A stretch of 64,000 nt of DNA from the NCBI GenBank assembly GCA_039026235.1, contig JBCCMQ010000007.1, forward strand, positions 103,555-167,554, read 5' to 3'. Source of the stretch: JBCCMQ01 sp039026235 (lineage in GTDB: Bacteria > Pseudomonadota > Alphaproteobacteria > Rhodobacterales > Rhodobacteraceae). The position numbers and the translations under genes were made by a program. The notes under the pieces are model-generated. The model had not been told where the DNA came from. It did not search any database and saw only the letters and a list, made by a program, of their open reading frames with translations. Below, piece by piece: positions 15,896 through 25,370 of the stretch (its first letter is position 1; every line of letters begins with the position of its first letter).

Positions 15896-17158
15896 ATGTT
15901 AACCTACGATCTCCTCGAAACGGCGCGGGTCACCAACCAACTATTGGGCTCAACTGCATCGGCGATCGGATCATATCCGATCACGGGCCTTGTTCCGAAT
16001 CCCTTCTTTCAAGTGATTCAGGCTTGGGGGCAAGTCACCGAACGCAGTTTCGCGCGCATGGTCACCAAGCCGGGCTGGTCGATCCAAAGCGTGGTCGGCG
16101 AAGACGGCCGTGACCACGTTGTCAGTGTCGAAAAGCTGGTCACGCGCCCGTTTGGCGATCTTATCCATTTCAGCGTCCAGGGCAGAAAGCCCATGCGGCG
16201 GCGCATCCTTCTGGTTGCTCCGATGTCGGGCCACTATGCAACGCTGCTTCGGTCGACCGTTGCAAGCCTGTTGCCGGATGCCGAGGTTTTCGTAACCGAC
16301 TGGCACAATGCCCGCGACATTCCCGTGTCGGAAGGCAAGTTCGATATCGAAGACTACACCGTCTATCTCTCGGACTTCATCGAACATTTGGGTCCCGACA
16401 CGCATGTTATTGCGGTTTGCCAGCCGGCACCCCTTGCCCTAGCCGCAACGGCCTATCTCGCCGATGTGAAACCTGATGCCCAACCACGCAGCCTGACCCT
16501 GATAGGCGGCCCGATCGATCCGGATGCGAACCCGACAGATGTGACCGACTTCGGGCGGCGCATGACCATGGGCCAATTGGAAGAGCTGGTGATCCAAAGG
16601 GTCGGCTTTAAGTACGCTGGCGTCGGACGGATGGTCTATCCGGGCCTTCTGCAACTCGCATCTTTCATGTCGATGAATGCCGAAACGCACAGTAAGGCAT
16701 TCTCGGACCAGATCATCCGGGTCGCCAAGGGCGAGGCGAACGATCATGACCGCCACAATCGCTTTTATGATGAGTATCTGTCCGTGATGGACATGACTGC
16801 AGAGTTCTATCTGTCCACGGTCGAGCGCATCTTCAAAAGGCGCGAGATTGCCCAAAACAAGTTTGTCGTGGACGGTCGGGAAGTCGATATCGGAAACATC
16901 ACCACAGTCGCGGTAAAAACCGTCGAAGGCATGAACGACGATATCAGCGCACCCGGACAGTGCATAGCGGCACTGGAACTTCTGACGGGCCTGTCCGACG
17001 ACAAAAAAGCCAGCCACGTCGAACCCTTGGCAGGGCACTATGGGATCTTTGCGGGCAAGTCATGGCGAAACAACATCAGACCGCTGGTGCTTGATTTCAT
17101 CGACCAGAACAGCCCGAAACCGCGACGGTCGGCGGCCAACAAGAACGTGGCCGCCTGA
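15896..17158 (+). CDS. phaZ: Intracellular PHB depolymerase
   Basis: 420 residues from ATG 15896 (MLTYDLLETARVTNQLLG); GTG 15878 is possible but the family starts near this tyrosine-rich motif. The body matches the PhaZ intracellular depolymerase family: RRRILLVAPMSGHYATLLR, VFVTDWHNARDIP, and a nucleophile region VIAVCQPAPLALAA in which Cys occupies the catalytic position as in PhaZ1 of Cupriavidus; later PLAGHYGIFAGKSWRNNI provides the His. It mobilises PHB granules in the cytoplasm and is divergent from phaC. Confidence 0.93.
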   Translation: MLTYDLLETARVTNQLLGSTASAIGSYPITGLVPNPFFQVIQAWGQVTERSFARMVTKPGWSIQSVVGEDGRDHVVSVEKLVTRPFGDLIHFSVQGRKPMRRRILLVAPMSGHYATLLRSTVASLLPDAEVFVTDWHNARDIPVSEGKFDIEDYTVYLSDFIEHLGPDTHVIAVCQPAPLALAATAYLADVKPDAQPRSLTLIGGPIDPDANPTDVTDFGRRMTMGQLEELVIQRVGFKYAGVGRMVYPGLLQLASFMSMNAETHSKAFSDQIIRVAKGEANDHDRHNRFYDEYLSVMDMTAEFYLSTVERIFKRREIAQNKFVVDGREVDIGNITTVAVKTVEGMNDDISAPGQCIAALELLTGLSDDKKASHVEPLAGHYGIFAGKSWRNNIRPLVLDFIDQNSPKPRRSAANKNVAA

Positions 17159-17186
17159 GACGTTAGCACGCGCGCCGGTTCTGCCT

Positions 17187-18317
17187 TTAGATCCGTCTGC
17201 CCGCGCGCGCTGCGCCTTCGGAAAGTGCGCCCAGCTTGGCGAATGCTATGTCCGGATCGACGGCCCCAAAGCCTGCGAAGGTCCCAAAGCCGCAGTCAGA
17301 TCCGGCGATGACCCGGTCTGGGCCCACAATAGCTGTGAATTTTTCGATGCGCTCGGCCACCACATCAGGATGTTCAACGAAGTTGGTGGTTGAGTCTACC
17401 ACACCCGGCACAAGGATCTTGTCGTCCGGGATATCACCCCGCCGGTCCTGGAATACCCGCCATTCATGGGCATGCCTTGGGTTCGACGTCTCGAAAAGCA
17501 AATAACGCGCATTGGTCGACATGAGGACATCGAATACTTTTTCCATGCCAATGTCACAAACATGCGGTCCTTCATAATTTCCCCAGCAGATGTGCACACG
17601 GACACGGGCCGGATCGATACCTGACAATGCATGGTTCAAAGCCTCGACATTCCCCGCAGCCAGCTTGACGAATTCTTCGTCGTCCAGATCCTGAAAAAGC
17701 ATGTGCCGTGACAGCGCCAGGTCGGGACAATCCAGCTGAAGATCGAGCCCAGCATCCACTATTGTCCGGTATTCTGTGTGCATCGCATCGGCAAGCGCCG
17801 CCAGATACGCCTCGCGGTTCGGGTAGTATTTGTTGGGAAGGAACAACGAGATGACACCGGGGGACGCGGCATTCATGAAACCACGGGATGCTCCATGGGC
17901 CGCCATGCCAGCCTTCAGGTTCCGAATATCCTTGTTCAAATCCTCCTGACCCTGCGATTTTACCTCACCCACACACATGGGACGTGCGTACGTGGGTGTG
18001 CCGCCATCGTCTTTCAGACGCTCAAGAAACCCTGGGAACATCTTCAGATCGGCAGGCGCGTTGCGGGGGCTGTCTCCGTCAAACCCCGTGTAGCGATCCT
18101 TTACATAGGTCGCATACGAGATTTTTGATGTCTCTCCGTCGCTTACAATGTCGATCCCGGCCTCAACCTGGCGGCGCACCACATCCGATGCGGCCTCGCC
18201 CATCGTGGTGTCGAATTCGGTGGGGTCGTAAGGCGTGCCATGCTCGCGAGCAAAGATAAGGTCCACCACCTTTTGCGTACGCGGCAGGCTGCCCACATGG
18301 GTCGTCTGAATCTTCAA
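17187..18317 (-). CDS. MetE-like cobalamin-independent methionine synthase II family protein
   Basis: 376 residues, half the length of MetE, corresponding to its C-terminal barrel. It begins with the typical THVGSLPRT, contains VSDGETSKISY, the zinc-site HICWGNYEGPH and the closing GSDCGFGTFAG, which supply His and Cys metal ligands. Stand-alone proteins of this type include epoxyalkane:coenzyme M transferases and unassigned methyltransferases, so methionine synthesis itself is not assured. It converges on phaZ with 28 bases between stops. A 70-base gap separates its start from the next methyltransferase end. Confidence 0.82.
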   Translation of the reverse strand: MKIQTTHVGSLPRTQKVVDLIFAREHGTPYDPTEFDTTMGEAASDVVRRQVEAGIDIVSDGETSKISYATYVKDRYTGFDGDSPRNAPADLKMFPGFLERLKDDGGTPTYARPMCVGEVKSQGQEDLNKDIRNLKAGMAAHGASRGFMNAASPGVISLFLPNKYYPNREAYLAALADAMHTEYRTIVDAGLDLQLDCPDLALSRHMLFQDLDDEEFVKLAAGNVEALNHALSGIDPARVRVHICWGNYEGPHVCDIGMEKVFDVLMSTNARYLLFETSNPRHAHEWRVFQDRRGDIPDDKILVPGVVDSTTNFVEHPDVVAERIEKFTAIVGPDRVIAGSDCGFGTFAGFGAVDPDIAFAKLGALSEGAARAGRRI

Positions 18318-18387
18318 ATCTGTCCCTCCCTGACTGCGGGCAACAGTGCCACCGGAAGCGGCACTTCACCAGCCGGAAGCGTATCGA

Positions 18388-18993
18388 TCAGAGCTTTTGG
18401 GCCAGAAGAATGGTCCGATGGTTCGCCTCTGGATCTTCAATCACAAAGCTCAACTCGCGTAGGTTATTTTCCGCAAGTAGATGTCGGTAGGCGTCGGGGC
18501 TCAGACTTGCGTGATAAACAGGGGCGCCGTCGACCGTTCCCTCAACTTCTCCTGACCTTGGTCCTAACGTCAGCATCAGCACACCGGGCGGACGCAGCAA
18601 GTTCGCCATCCGCCGGAAGACGGACGGTTGCTCAGAGGGTGACAAATGGAAAAAACTGTCCCATCCGATGATCCCATCAAAGAAGCCGCCCAAAGATAGG
18701 CTGCGCATGTCCTGCAAATGCCAAGCGCTTTGGGGAAACCTTTCTTGGGCAAGCTGAAGCATCGGCTGCGCAAAATCGACGCCGGCCACGTCGTATCCTT
18801 GTCGCAAGAACCATCCGGCGATCGGCTCTCCAGCCCCGCAGCCGAGATCCAGAACACGACCACCGATGGGCAAGAGGCTTGCGAAACGCCTGAGCCAGGG
18901 CAGTTCGACAGTGAGGCTTTTCGGTCTTTGGGCGTCGAATGCCAGCCCATGTTTCGTATAGACAGCCCGTACCTGGTCGGATCTGGCGATCAT
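18388..18993 (-). CDS. Class I SAM-dependent methyltransferase
   Basis: 201 residues from ATG 18993; the frame is open to TTG 19035. The SAM-binding motif I is VLDLGCGAGEPIAG, acidic residue motif in GVDFAQPML, post-I IIGWDSFFHL and LRPPGVLMLTLGP for motif III. It resembles the small methyltransferase-11 group acting on small molecules. It is divergent from the sodium channel gene with only about 60 bases between starts. Confidence 0.8.
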   Translation of the reverse strand: MIARSDQVRAVYTKHGLAFDAQRPKSLTVELPWLRRFASLLPIGGRVLDLGCGAGEPIAGWFLRQGYDVAGVDFAQPMLQLAQERFPQSAWHLQDMRSLSLGGFFDGIIGWDSFFHLSPSEQPSVFRRMANLLRPPGVLMLTLGPRSGEVEGTVDGAPVYHASLSPDAYRHLLAENNLRELSFVIEDPEANHRTILLAQKL

Positions 18994-19053
18994 GACCTTG
19001 AACCACCGGCAGCGGCGGGACAAGTAGCGGTCCAAGGAACAAGAGGAAACACC

Positions 19054-19845
19054 ATGATCAGATCCCGTATTCAGGCCTTCGTGGGTGATCCCAGGTTTGA
19101 ACGGACCGTGCTTGTGCTCATCGTGCTGAACGCTGTGACGCTGGGCATGGAAACCTCAGACGCAGTGATGTCCGCCATCGGGCCTGTTTTGGTCGCTTTT
19201 GACAGATGTATCCTTGCGATATTTGTGATCGAGATCGTCCTGCGTCTGATTGCTGATTTCCGGGGTTTCTGGCGTGATCCGTGGCGTATATTCGACTTTT
19301 TGATCGTTGGAGTTGCTTTACTGCCCGCTTCAGGACCCCTGTCGGTCCTTCGGGCCTTCCGTATTCTGAGGATACTGCGGCTGGTGTCCAATGTCCCGGC
19401 GATGCGACGGGTGGTTCAAGGGCTCTTGCAGGCGCTTCCGGGCATGGGATCCATTGTGATGCTGCTTGGTCTTATCTTTTACGTTTTCTCGGTCATCTCT
19501 ACGAAGCTATTCGCCCAGAGTTTTCCAGACTGGTTCGGCTCAATTCCCTCTTCGGCCTACACCCTTTTTCAGGTGATGACACTAGAGAGCTGGTCCATGG
19601 GGATCGTACGCCCAGTGATGGAGGTTTATCCGTTTGCGTGGGCACTTTTTCTGCCGTTCATCGTGGCGACCGCCTTCACGGTCCTGAACCTTTTTATCGG
19701 TGTAATCGTAGACGCCATGCAATCTGAGCATGAAGCAGAGGCCCGTGACGAACGCGATGCAGTTAAGCAGGACACCCAGGCGATTTTGGTCGAATTGAAG
19801 GCAATTCGAACTGAGTTGGAAGAGGTTAGAAGGACAGCTAAATAG
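19054..19845 (+). CDS. Bacterial voltage-gated sodium channel (BacNav/NaChBac family)
   Basis: 263 residues from ATG 19054 after an AAGAGGA site. Six membrane segments can be traced. S4 carries arginines at every third position (Arg100, 103, 106, 109 in LRAFRILRILRL), forming the voltage sensor. The pore loop has the sodium filter TLESWS at residues 176-181, and the flanking TLFQVM and GIVRP are as in NavAb. After S6 (VLNLFIGVIVDAM) the tail is a charged helix with heptad leucines (AILVELKAIRTELEEV), the tetramerising coiled coil. It sits alone, probably with its own promoter in the gap to the methyltransferase. Confidence 0.93.
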   Translation: MIRSRIQAFVGDPRFERTVLVLIVLNAVTLGMETSDAVMSAIGPVLVAFDRCILAIFVIEIVLRLIADFRGFWRDPWRIFDFLIVGVALLPASGPLSVLRAFRILRILRLVSNVPAMRRVVQGLLQALPGMGSIVMLLGLIFYVFSVISTKLFAQSFPDWFGSIPSSAYTLFQVMTLESWSMGIVRPVMEVYPFAWALFLPFIVATAFTVLNLFIGVIVDAMQSEHEAEARDERDAVKQDTQAILVELKAIRTELEEVRRTAK

Positions 19846-20035
19846 CTGCTTTAATGTCTTTTTTCTGTCGTTTTCGCCGTGTGAATTAAGATCTCTAGAT
19901 CATAAATTCCAGCTTCTTTCCAAGCCAGAAAGCGCCTAACTATTGCCACTATGGCGTGCATAAAATTCTGACGTTGCTTTGTAATTGCCCGCCCTTACTG
20001 AACTTTGATCGGGCGGCTAATGTGGATGAGAACCA

Positions 20036-21499
20036 GTGTCAGAAAGTGCGCAGATACCACCGGGCATTGACACGTATGAAACCGAAGACCTGGCGTCTGC
20101 TTTGAGCACGCCACGCGTGTCAATTGAAGAAGATCCAGCGAGTCGCGAGAAACGCCGCGCCGCTGCCCGAAGAAAGAAAGCCGCCCTTGAGGCGATCGCA
20201 AATCGGGGTGTTGCGGCACCGGCCCGCAGGCCAAAGGCTGCTAAGTCGATAATGCCCTCGCCCGACCAAGGGATACCGGCGGCGCCAAAGCCCACGATGG
20301 GTTCTCGGGCACCGGATGAGCCGGCGGAAGCGCCCTTGAGACCAACGATATCAGAGCCTGATGCGGCGCAGAGGCAAAGCATACGTCCGGCGGTCCTTTC
20401 GATCATCGAGGATCAGGATCAACCGACCGATACGGCCCACCAAAGAATCTCCGCTCCGACGCAGAGACGGAGTAATCCGGGAAAATACACCCTGCTTGCT
20501 GCCTGTTGCGCAGGTGGTCTGTTTGCTGCCGCGGGGATCTTTGCCGTGGTTGGCGGCGGTGACGACAGTGCCGGCACAGCATTGGCCGCGACACAACCGA
20601 GCGAAGCGGTAGCCAATGCCGACGGGCCAACCAGCTCCGGCGCCGTACCGCCTGCCGGTGCAGTGCCATCCGGGACCGCCCAGACATTAAACGCGGGTCA
20701 GATCGCAGGCCAAGAGGGCCAGAATGTGCAGGTTGCGAGTGTAAACGCTCAACAAGCCCTACCGCCTGCACCGCCGGTCACCGCGCGCCTTCCCCAGATC
20801 GCTGCGGGCCAGCCGCAGCTCGCCGCTGTCCCGCGGCAGGGTTTTCAACGCCCGCCACCGATTGGCGCGCACCGGGGACCACCGCCCGGGGCACACCGTG
20901 GACCACCGCCTCCCCGTCCAGTCAGATTGTCCGCAGGGCAGCGACCTCAAGCCCCGGGTAACGCACCGCTTGGCATTGCAAACCTGAGCGCGCCGGTTGC
21001 ATTGCCGGGCGAAGCGCGCGGACTTTCGGTGGGCGCGTCCCCCGAGCTCGATACTGCGGCCACGGAAGCCGAGACAGCCGTGGAAGACGTGGCGCCAGCA
21101 TTCGACGTAACGGCCCTGCGTCTGGCCGTATATGCGCCGGTGGCGCTGCCGCGCGCTGCCTACACGGTCACCGTCGAAGAACTCAATGCCCTCGGACTAG
21201 AGTCGGTGGCCGTGGACCGGACACCGCACACAATCAGTAAAGACAACATTCGCTATTATCACGCCTCAGACCGTGAGGCGGCGACGCTAATCGCCGAAGC
21301 AATAGGTGCGAGCGCGCGCGACTTCACGGCCGGTTCGCGCAAACCCCCGGTTGGCACGATCGAAATCTGGTTGTCCGGACGTGGCGCCCCACGCGTGACT
21401 GCGACCAAGACCGAAACTGGCCTTGAACGCAGCCTCAGAAGGCTCCGCGAAGGGCTGGCGAACTTCGCCAAAGGTCCGCCACAACAGACCCAAAACTAA
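20036..21499 (+). CDS. Proline-rich single-pass membrane protein, unknown function
   Basis: 487 residues from GTG 20036. The N-terminal 145 residues are charged, with an A/R/K-rich helix (SREKRRAAARRKKAALEA) and likely cytoplasmic; one membrane helix follows near residues 146-166 (TLLAACCAGGLFAAAGIFAVVGG); the rest is periplasmic. A low-complexity stretch near residues 275-305 repeats GAHRGPPP. The last 130 residues form a compact domain (VTVEELNALGLESVAVDR, then IRYYHASDREAATLIAEAIG) resembling LytR_C or SPOR-like envelope domains, though I cannot confirm this. Architecture suggests an envelope-spanning structural or regulatory protein. Confidence 0.72.
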   Translation: MSESAQIPPGIDTYETEDLASALSTPRVSIEEDPASREKRRAAARRKKAALEAIANRGVAAPARRPKAAKSIMPSPDQGIPAAPKPTMGSRAPDEPAEAPLRPTISEPDAAQRQSIRPAVLSIIEDQDQPTDTAHQRISAPTQRRSNPGKYTLLAACCAGGLFAAAGIFAVVGGGDDSAGTALAATQPSEAVANADGPTSSGAVPPAGAVPSGTAQTLNAGQIAGQEGQNVQVASVNAQQALPPAPPVTARLPQIAAGQPQLAAVPRQGFQRPPPIGAHRGPPPGAHRGPPPPRPVRLSAGQRPQAPGNAPLGIANLSAPVALPGEARGLSVGASPELDTAATEAETAVEDVAPAFDVTALRLAVYAPVALPRAAYTVTVEELNALGLESVAVDRTPHTISKDNIRYYHASDREAATLIAEAIGASARDFTAGSRKPPVGTIEIWLSGRGAPRVTATKTETGLERSLRRLREGLANFAKGPPQQTQN

Positions 21500-21513
21500 G
21501 CTTAGGTCCCACG

Positions 21514-22488
21514 CTAGGCCGCAGCGTCCACTTGGGTGGGCCCCGCAGGGTCGTCGGTTGACCGCACGCGGTAGATACTGGCCTCGCCCGTCATTGATGC
21601 TTCGAGCGTGCGCTCTAGCCCTGGCGGAATGGCCATGGTGTCACCGGGCGCCAGCACGGTAGAACCACCGCTCCAACTTACCCTCCAATGGCCGCGCAGT
21701 GCCATCAGCACCTCGTGGTGATCGTTGACGTAAGGGGTGGTCGAGAGGGAGGTTCGCGTCAGGAAGTCCACCTCGAAACCAGGACGGTCCCGCAAAACGC
21801 CATCGGGAGAGATCACTTTAGCCGGTTCGCCTTTTGACAGCGCCACCAGATCCCAGTAGCGCGCCACAAAGTTCGACACGACATCGGATGCTTTTGGTTC
21901 GGGGAATGCCGCCAGTTCCGTTTCGGTCAGAAGCGGCATTGGTTTTACCTCTTCTGGCAATGCCTCGCCTTTCTTGGTGTCGTAAAGGCGCCCGGTTTCG
22001 GCAAGGACCAGACCGTGTTCCGTCGCATCTTCGATCACCTGCGGCGCCCAGACCACGCCTCCGCCGGCATCGTCGCCGCCCAGTATGGCCATGATCATTC
22101 CATAGTCCGTGCCGATATTCTCAAAACCGCGGAAAATCCCCGTGGGGATGTTGAAAATATCACCTTCTTCCAGGACAACTTCGCCGGCGGTACCCCAACG
22201 GCCCCAGAAAAAGCGCCACCGGCCTTTGAGCACAAAAAAAACTTCGGCGGTGCGGTGAGAGTGGAGGCTGTTTCGGCACTTGGGCGGTTGGCCCGCAGCA
22301 CCGATGTTGAAGCCGGGCGTCTCGGCAATGTGGACGTGCTGTTCTGCTGACTCCGACACGCCCGCACCGATGATAGTGAAATTCTCTTTTCGATCAGACC
22401 CCGGCGTATGGGCATCAATGAACGCAGTTCGACAGGGTTTCAATTCACCATAGCGAACAATGCGTTTTTCCATCTCCTGCGGCGTCAT
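21514..22488 (-). CDS. Two-cupin-domain protein (gentisate dioxygenase-like superfamily)
   Basis: 324 residues from ATG 22488, behind GGAAAGGAAAAGA. The N-terminal cupin has a good metal site (LHSHRTAEVFFVLKGRWRF, then GDIFNIPTGIFRGFEN); the C-terminal cupin reads DHHEVLMALRGHWRVSW and LAPGDTMAIPPGLER. The bicupin layout is that of gentisate/hydroxynaphthoate dioxygenase relatives, which open aromatic rings with Fe(II), but family motifs for ring cleavage are not certain. It is last in a minus-strand group with a SnoaL-like protein, LacI regulator and SDR, so it probably acts on the same unknown substrate. Confidence 0.75.
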   Translation of the reverse strand: MTPQEMEKRIVRYGELKPCRTAFIDAHTPGSDRKENFTIIGAGVSESAEQHVHIAETPGFNIGAAGQPPKCRNSLHSHRTAEVFFVLKGRWRFFWGRWGTAGEVVLEEGDIFNIPTGIFRGFENIGTDYGMIMAILGGDDAGGGVVWAPQVIEDATEHGLVLAETGRLYDTKKGEALPEEVKPMPLLTETELAAFPEPKASDVVSNFVARYWDLVALSKGEPAKVISPDGVLRDRPGFEVDFLTRTSLSTTPYVNDHHEVLMALRGHWRVSWSGGSTVLAPGDTMAIPPGLERTLEASMTGEASIYRVRSTDDPAGPTQVDAAA

Positions 22489-22525
22489 TTCTTTTCCTTT
22501 CCCTGGCAAAATCGTGCGATCGCCG

Positions 22526-23506
22526 TCATGCACCCGCGCCTGTGTCTTGCGCCTGGTGCAGTGCAATCTGAGTCCAAATCGCGGTTTCGTCGTAAAGCGT
22601 CCATTCGCGTCGAAGACCATGGGGGCCAAATTCGGCGTGCGTTATACCCATCACATAAACCTGCGCGCCGGTGGGCGTTCCGAATGCGCCGACATTGCTG
22701 TGACGACCCCATAAGGACCAGCGCACTGCCGCCCGTGGTGGAAACATGGCATCCTCACGACCGATCACATGGTGAATTTGAAAATCCGCGTCTGGAAAGG
22801 CCGACCGAAAAGGCAGCCAAAAACGATCCGCATCGAACCAGCCATGACCGGTGATGCCGCCAGGATACTCCAGTTGCGCGGCCCGATCATAGGAACTCTG
22901 AATGACCGAAAGATCGGCATTCATTATCCTGGTCAGTATGTCCGCAAGTCGCTGGCCCCATTCGTTCGTGTTTCCATGACCGCTGTAAGGACCGGAGACA
23001 TCGGTATCGGGTGTCAGAGGGGCGCCAGCCAGACTTGCGGCAACCCGTTCCTCTGCCCAGGTACGCGGGTCCTTGCCCATCTGCTTCAGGATGGCAGAAT
23101 TGTCCCGGATAAGCCATTCATCCGTGATCTGATTGTTGATCGCAAAGCAATCCGCGATGCCGCGATAAACTAGGGGTGCTCCCGTCGCGGCGCCGAAGAG
23201 GCCGTCGCCTGCGTGCGTGGCTTTGGACAAAATCCGATGGGAACTGAGCATGCCCTGTTCCGGTGAACCACTCCAAATCACGTCTTCGCCCAAAAGCTGC
23301 CTGTCGGGAAACTCGGCGAGGCCAGCCAGTGTGGATTGCCGGGCGGCGAATTCCCCGATGAACACGCCACCGGGCATGCGCACGATCACGTCCGACCCAT
23401 AATAGTCGGTCAAACGGGGCCCAATACCGCGATCTTCCCAAATTTCTTTTGTTATCCCTAGGATATAGTCCGGAAAATCAGACCACTTGTCGTCAAACCC
23501 TTGCAC
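22526..23506 (-). CDS. SnoaL/NTF2-like two-domain protein
   Basis: 326 residues. GTG 23506 is chosen because GGAGG sits 8 bases upstream inside the end of the LacI gene, so translation is coupled; GTG 23536 is an upstream alternative. Two copies of the SnoaL-like cone fold can be inferred: residues 1-150 (WEDRGIGPRLTDYYGSDVIVRMPGG) and 190-320 (QLEYPGGITGHGWFDADRFW, RREWTLYDETAIW). Such proteins are polyketide cyclase-like isomerases or hydrolases; substrate unknown. A distant relative is encoded at 26588 in the same cluster. Confidence 0.78.
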   Translation of the reverse strand: MQGFDDKWSDFPDYILGITKEIWEDRGIGPRLTDYYGSDVIVRMPGGVFIGEFAARQSTLAGLAEFPDRQLLGEDVIWSGSPEQGMLSSHRILSKATHAGDGLFGAATGAPLVYRGIADCFAINNQITDEWLIRDNSAILKQMGKDPRTWAEERVAASLAGAPLTPDTDVSGPYSGHGNTNEWGQRLADILTRIMNADLSVIQSSYDRAAQLEYPGGITGHGWFDADRFWLPFRSAFPDADFQIHHVIGREDAMFPPRAAVRWSLWGRHSNVGAFGTPTGAQVYVMGITHAEFGPHGLRREWTLYDETAIWTQIALHQAQDTGAGA

Positions 23507-24515
23507 CGTCGCCACCTCCAGCTGGCGCGCTTCCACGCACTACAATTTCGCCTGCGATCTCAACCTTTTTGGCTGGTTGCGCGTGATCATCAATCTGCCT
23601 GATCAGCATTTCAACCGTGCTTGCCACCATACGGCCCGAAGGCTGGCGCACGGTCGTCAGATCGAAAGAAGGCCAACTGGCCATGGTCACGTCATCGTAG
23701 CCCACGATCGCGATATCGTCCGGCACGGAAACACCCGTCCCGCGCAGCGCGTCGAGGACCGCAAAGGCCATGTGGTCGTTCCCGACAAAAATTGCATCTG
23801 GGCGCACCTCTTCGACGATTTCTAGTGCCGCTGCTGCGGCCACATCCCTTTGGTACTTTCCGTCGATCTGCTTCATCAGCGGCAGGCCTGCTTTGCTAAG
23901 TCCATCCGCGAAACCCTCGGCACGGTCGAAACCGGTGGATGATCCAAGCCAACCAGACACATGGGCGATCCGCTTTCGGCCGCCGCCCACAAGAAAATCC
24001 GCGACGTCCTGCCCGCCCTGTCGGTTCGCACTTGTGACCTGAGACAGCCGTTGATCGATCTGACCCCGGTTGAACAGGACCACCGGTATCCCTGCATCTG
24101 CACACCGTCGGGTCAGCGTATCGCTAAGACCAACGCTGGCCGCGATGATCCCGTCGACCTGATAGTCGAGAAGCGCCTCTATGACCTCTCCGACGCCTTC
24201 ACCACGGCCCATAACGGTAAAAATGATGATCCGGTATCCTTCGGCCTGCAGCGCGCGGGACAGCCGTTCGACCGCGTCCGGATAGAATTGATTTTCAAGA
24301 TAGGCAACAACCACGCCAATCAGTCGGCTTCGCCCCGATACGAGACCGCGCGCAAGCACGTTGGGCCGATAGCCAAGTCGGTCGGCAACCGCCCGCACCT
24401 TGGCTACCGTTGCAGCCGAAACCGAAGCACCTGGCGTGAAGACCCGGCTGACCGCTGACTGGCTAACGCCCGCGGCCGTGGCAACATCCTGGCTGGTCAC
24501 GCGCCTTTCATTCAT
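23493..24515 (-). CDS. LacI family transcriptional regulator
   Basis: 340 residues from ATG 24515, which overlaps the SDR stop as ATGA; ATG 24527 would add four residues. The N-terminal helix-turn-helix is VTSQDVATAAGVSQSAVSRVF with the hinge AKVRAVADRLGYRPNVLARGL. The remainder is a periplasmic-binding-like effector domain (LIGVVVAYLENQFY, DGIIAASVG, IFVGNDHMAFAVLDALR, IAIVGYDD). It very likely controls this SDR-SnoaL-cupin group in response to a metabolite of the pathway. Confidence 0.92.
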   Translation of the reverse strand: MNERRVTSQDVATAAGVSQSAVSRVFTPGASVSAATVAKVRAVADRLGYRPNVLARGLVSGRSRLIGVVVAYLENQFYPDAVERLSRALQAEGYRIIIFTVMGRGEGVGEVIEALLDYQVDGIIAASVGLSDTLTRRCADAGIPVVLFNRGQIDQRLSQVTSANRQGGQDVADFLVGGGRKRIAHVSGWLGSSTGFDRAEGFADGLSKAGLPLMKQIDGKYQRDVAAAAALEIVEEVRPDAIFVGNDHMAFAVLDALRGTGVSVPDDIAIVGYDDVTMASWPSFDLTTVRQPSGRMVASTVEMLIRQIDDHAQPAKKVEIAGEIVVRGSAPAGGGDGARV

Positions 24516-25273
24516 CCGGCGGTCCATCCTCCGTCGACCAGTATCGACGTTCCGGTGATCAAGGCGGATGCGGGGCTGGCCAGGAAGGCCACTGCCCCCA
24601 TGATGTCTTCGATTTCGCCAATCCTTCCGAGCTTAATCTTTGAATTGATCCAGGCCACTTTCTCTGGATCGGCAAATGTGGACGCCGTGAGCGGTGTTCG
24701 AATGAAGGTGGGGCAGAGGGTATTGACCCGGATCTGATCGGGCCCAAGCTCAATCGCCATGGCCTTGGTCATCCCTTCGACAGCATGTTTCGTGCTGCAA
24801 TAAACTGCTCGTTCCTGACCACCCACGTGGCCCATCTGGCTCGAGATCTGAATGATCGATCCGCCGCCGAGTTCCTTCATACGCTGGGCAGCCGCCTGGG
24901 CGACAAAGTAAGCCGCGCGTACATTGACGGTCAGGACAGCGTCAAAGTCTTGCGGCACGGTTTCAAGCATCGGTCCATGCCGCGCGATACCTGCCGAATT
25001 CACCAAGACATCAAAAGGTGCGGCTTCGCCAAAGAGTTCGCGAACAGCATCCAGGTCAGTCACATCCAAAATCACGGCTTCGGCGGACAGGCCCAGTTGG
25101 TGCATTTCTTCCGCTGCCTCGGAAAGAGCTTCGATCCCCCGCGCCGCCATGACCACATGTGCCCCGGCTTCGGCCAATGCCACCGCACAGCCCAAGCCGA
25201 TGCCGCGCGAGGCGCCGACGACGACGGCACGCTTTCCGTCCAAACGAAACGAAGGTGTACGGGGCAACTGCAT
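24512..25273 (-). CDS. SDR family oxidoreductase
   Basis: 253 residues from ATG 25273 (MQLPRTPSFRLDGKRA); ATG 25297 would add eight. Classical short-chain dehydrogenase: cofactor motif GASRGIG, NSAG after beta-4, catalytic Ser-Tyr-Lys with YCSTKHA, and the PG-type segment replaced by LCPTFIRTPL. The C-terminal GTSILVDGGWTAG closes the fold. It reduces or oxidises a hydroxyl/keto group with NAD(P). First gene of the LacI-controlled group, translationally coupled to the regulator. Confidence 0.92.
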   Translation of the reverse strand: MQLPRTPSFRLDGKRAVVVGASRGIGLGCAVALAEAGAHVVMAARGIEALSEAAEEMHQLGLSAEAVILDVTDLDAVRELFGEAAPFDVLVNSAGIARHGPMLETVPQDFDAVLTVNVRAAYFVAQAAAQRMKELGGGSIIQISSQMGHVGGQERAVYCSTKHAVEGMTKAMAIELGPDQIRVNTLCPTFIRTPLTASTFADPEKVAWINSKIKLGRIGEIEDIMGAVAFLASPASALITGTSILVDGGWTAG

Positions 25274-25370
25274 GCGCGTGGATCTCTTGCTTTGCATACG
25301 TGTGCAAAGACACTATCCATCCGTTAAAGCGCTGTCTAGCTTTTGCCTTCGGATAGAAAGAAGCGGCCGC

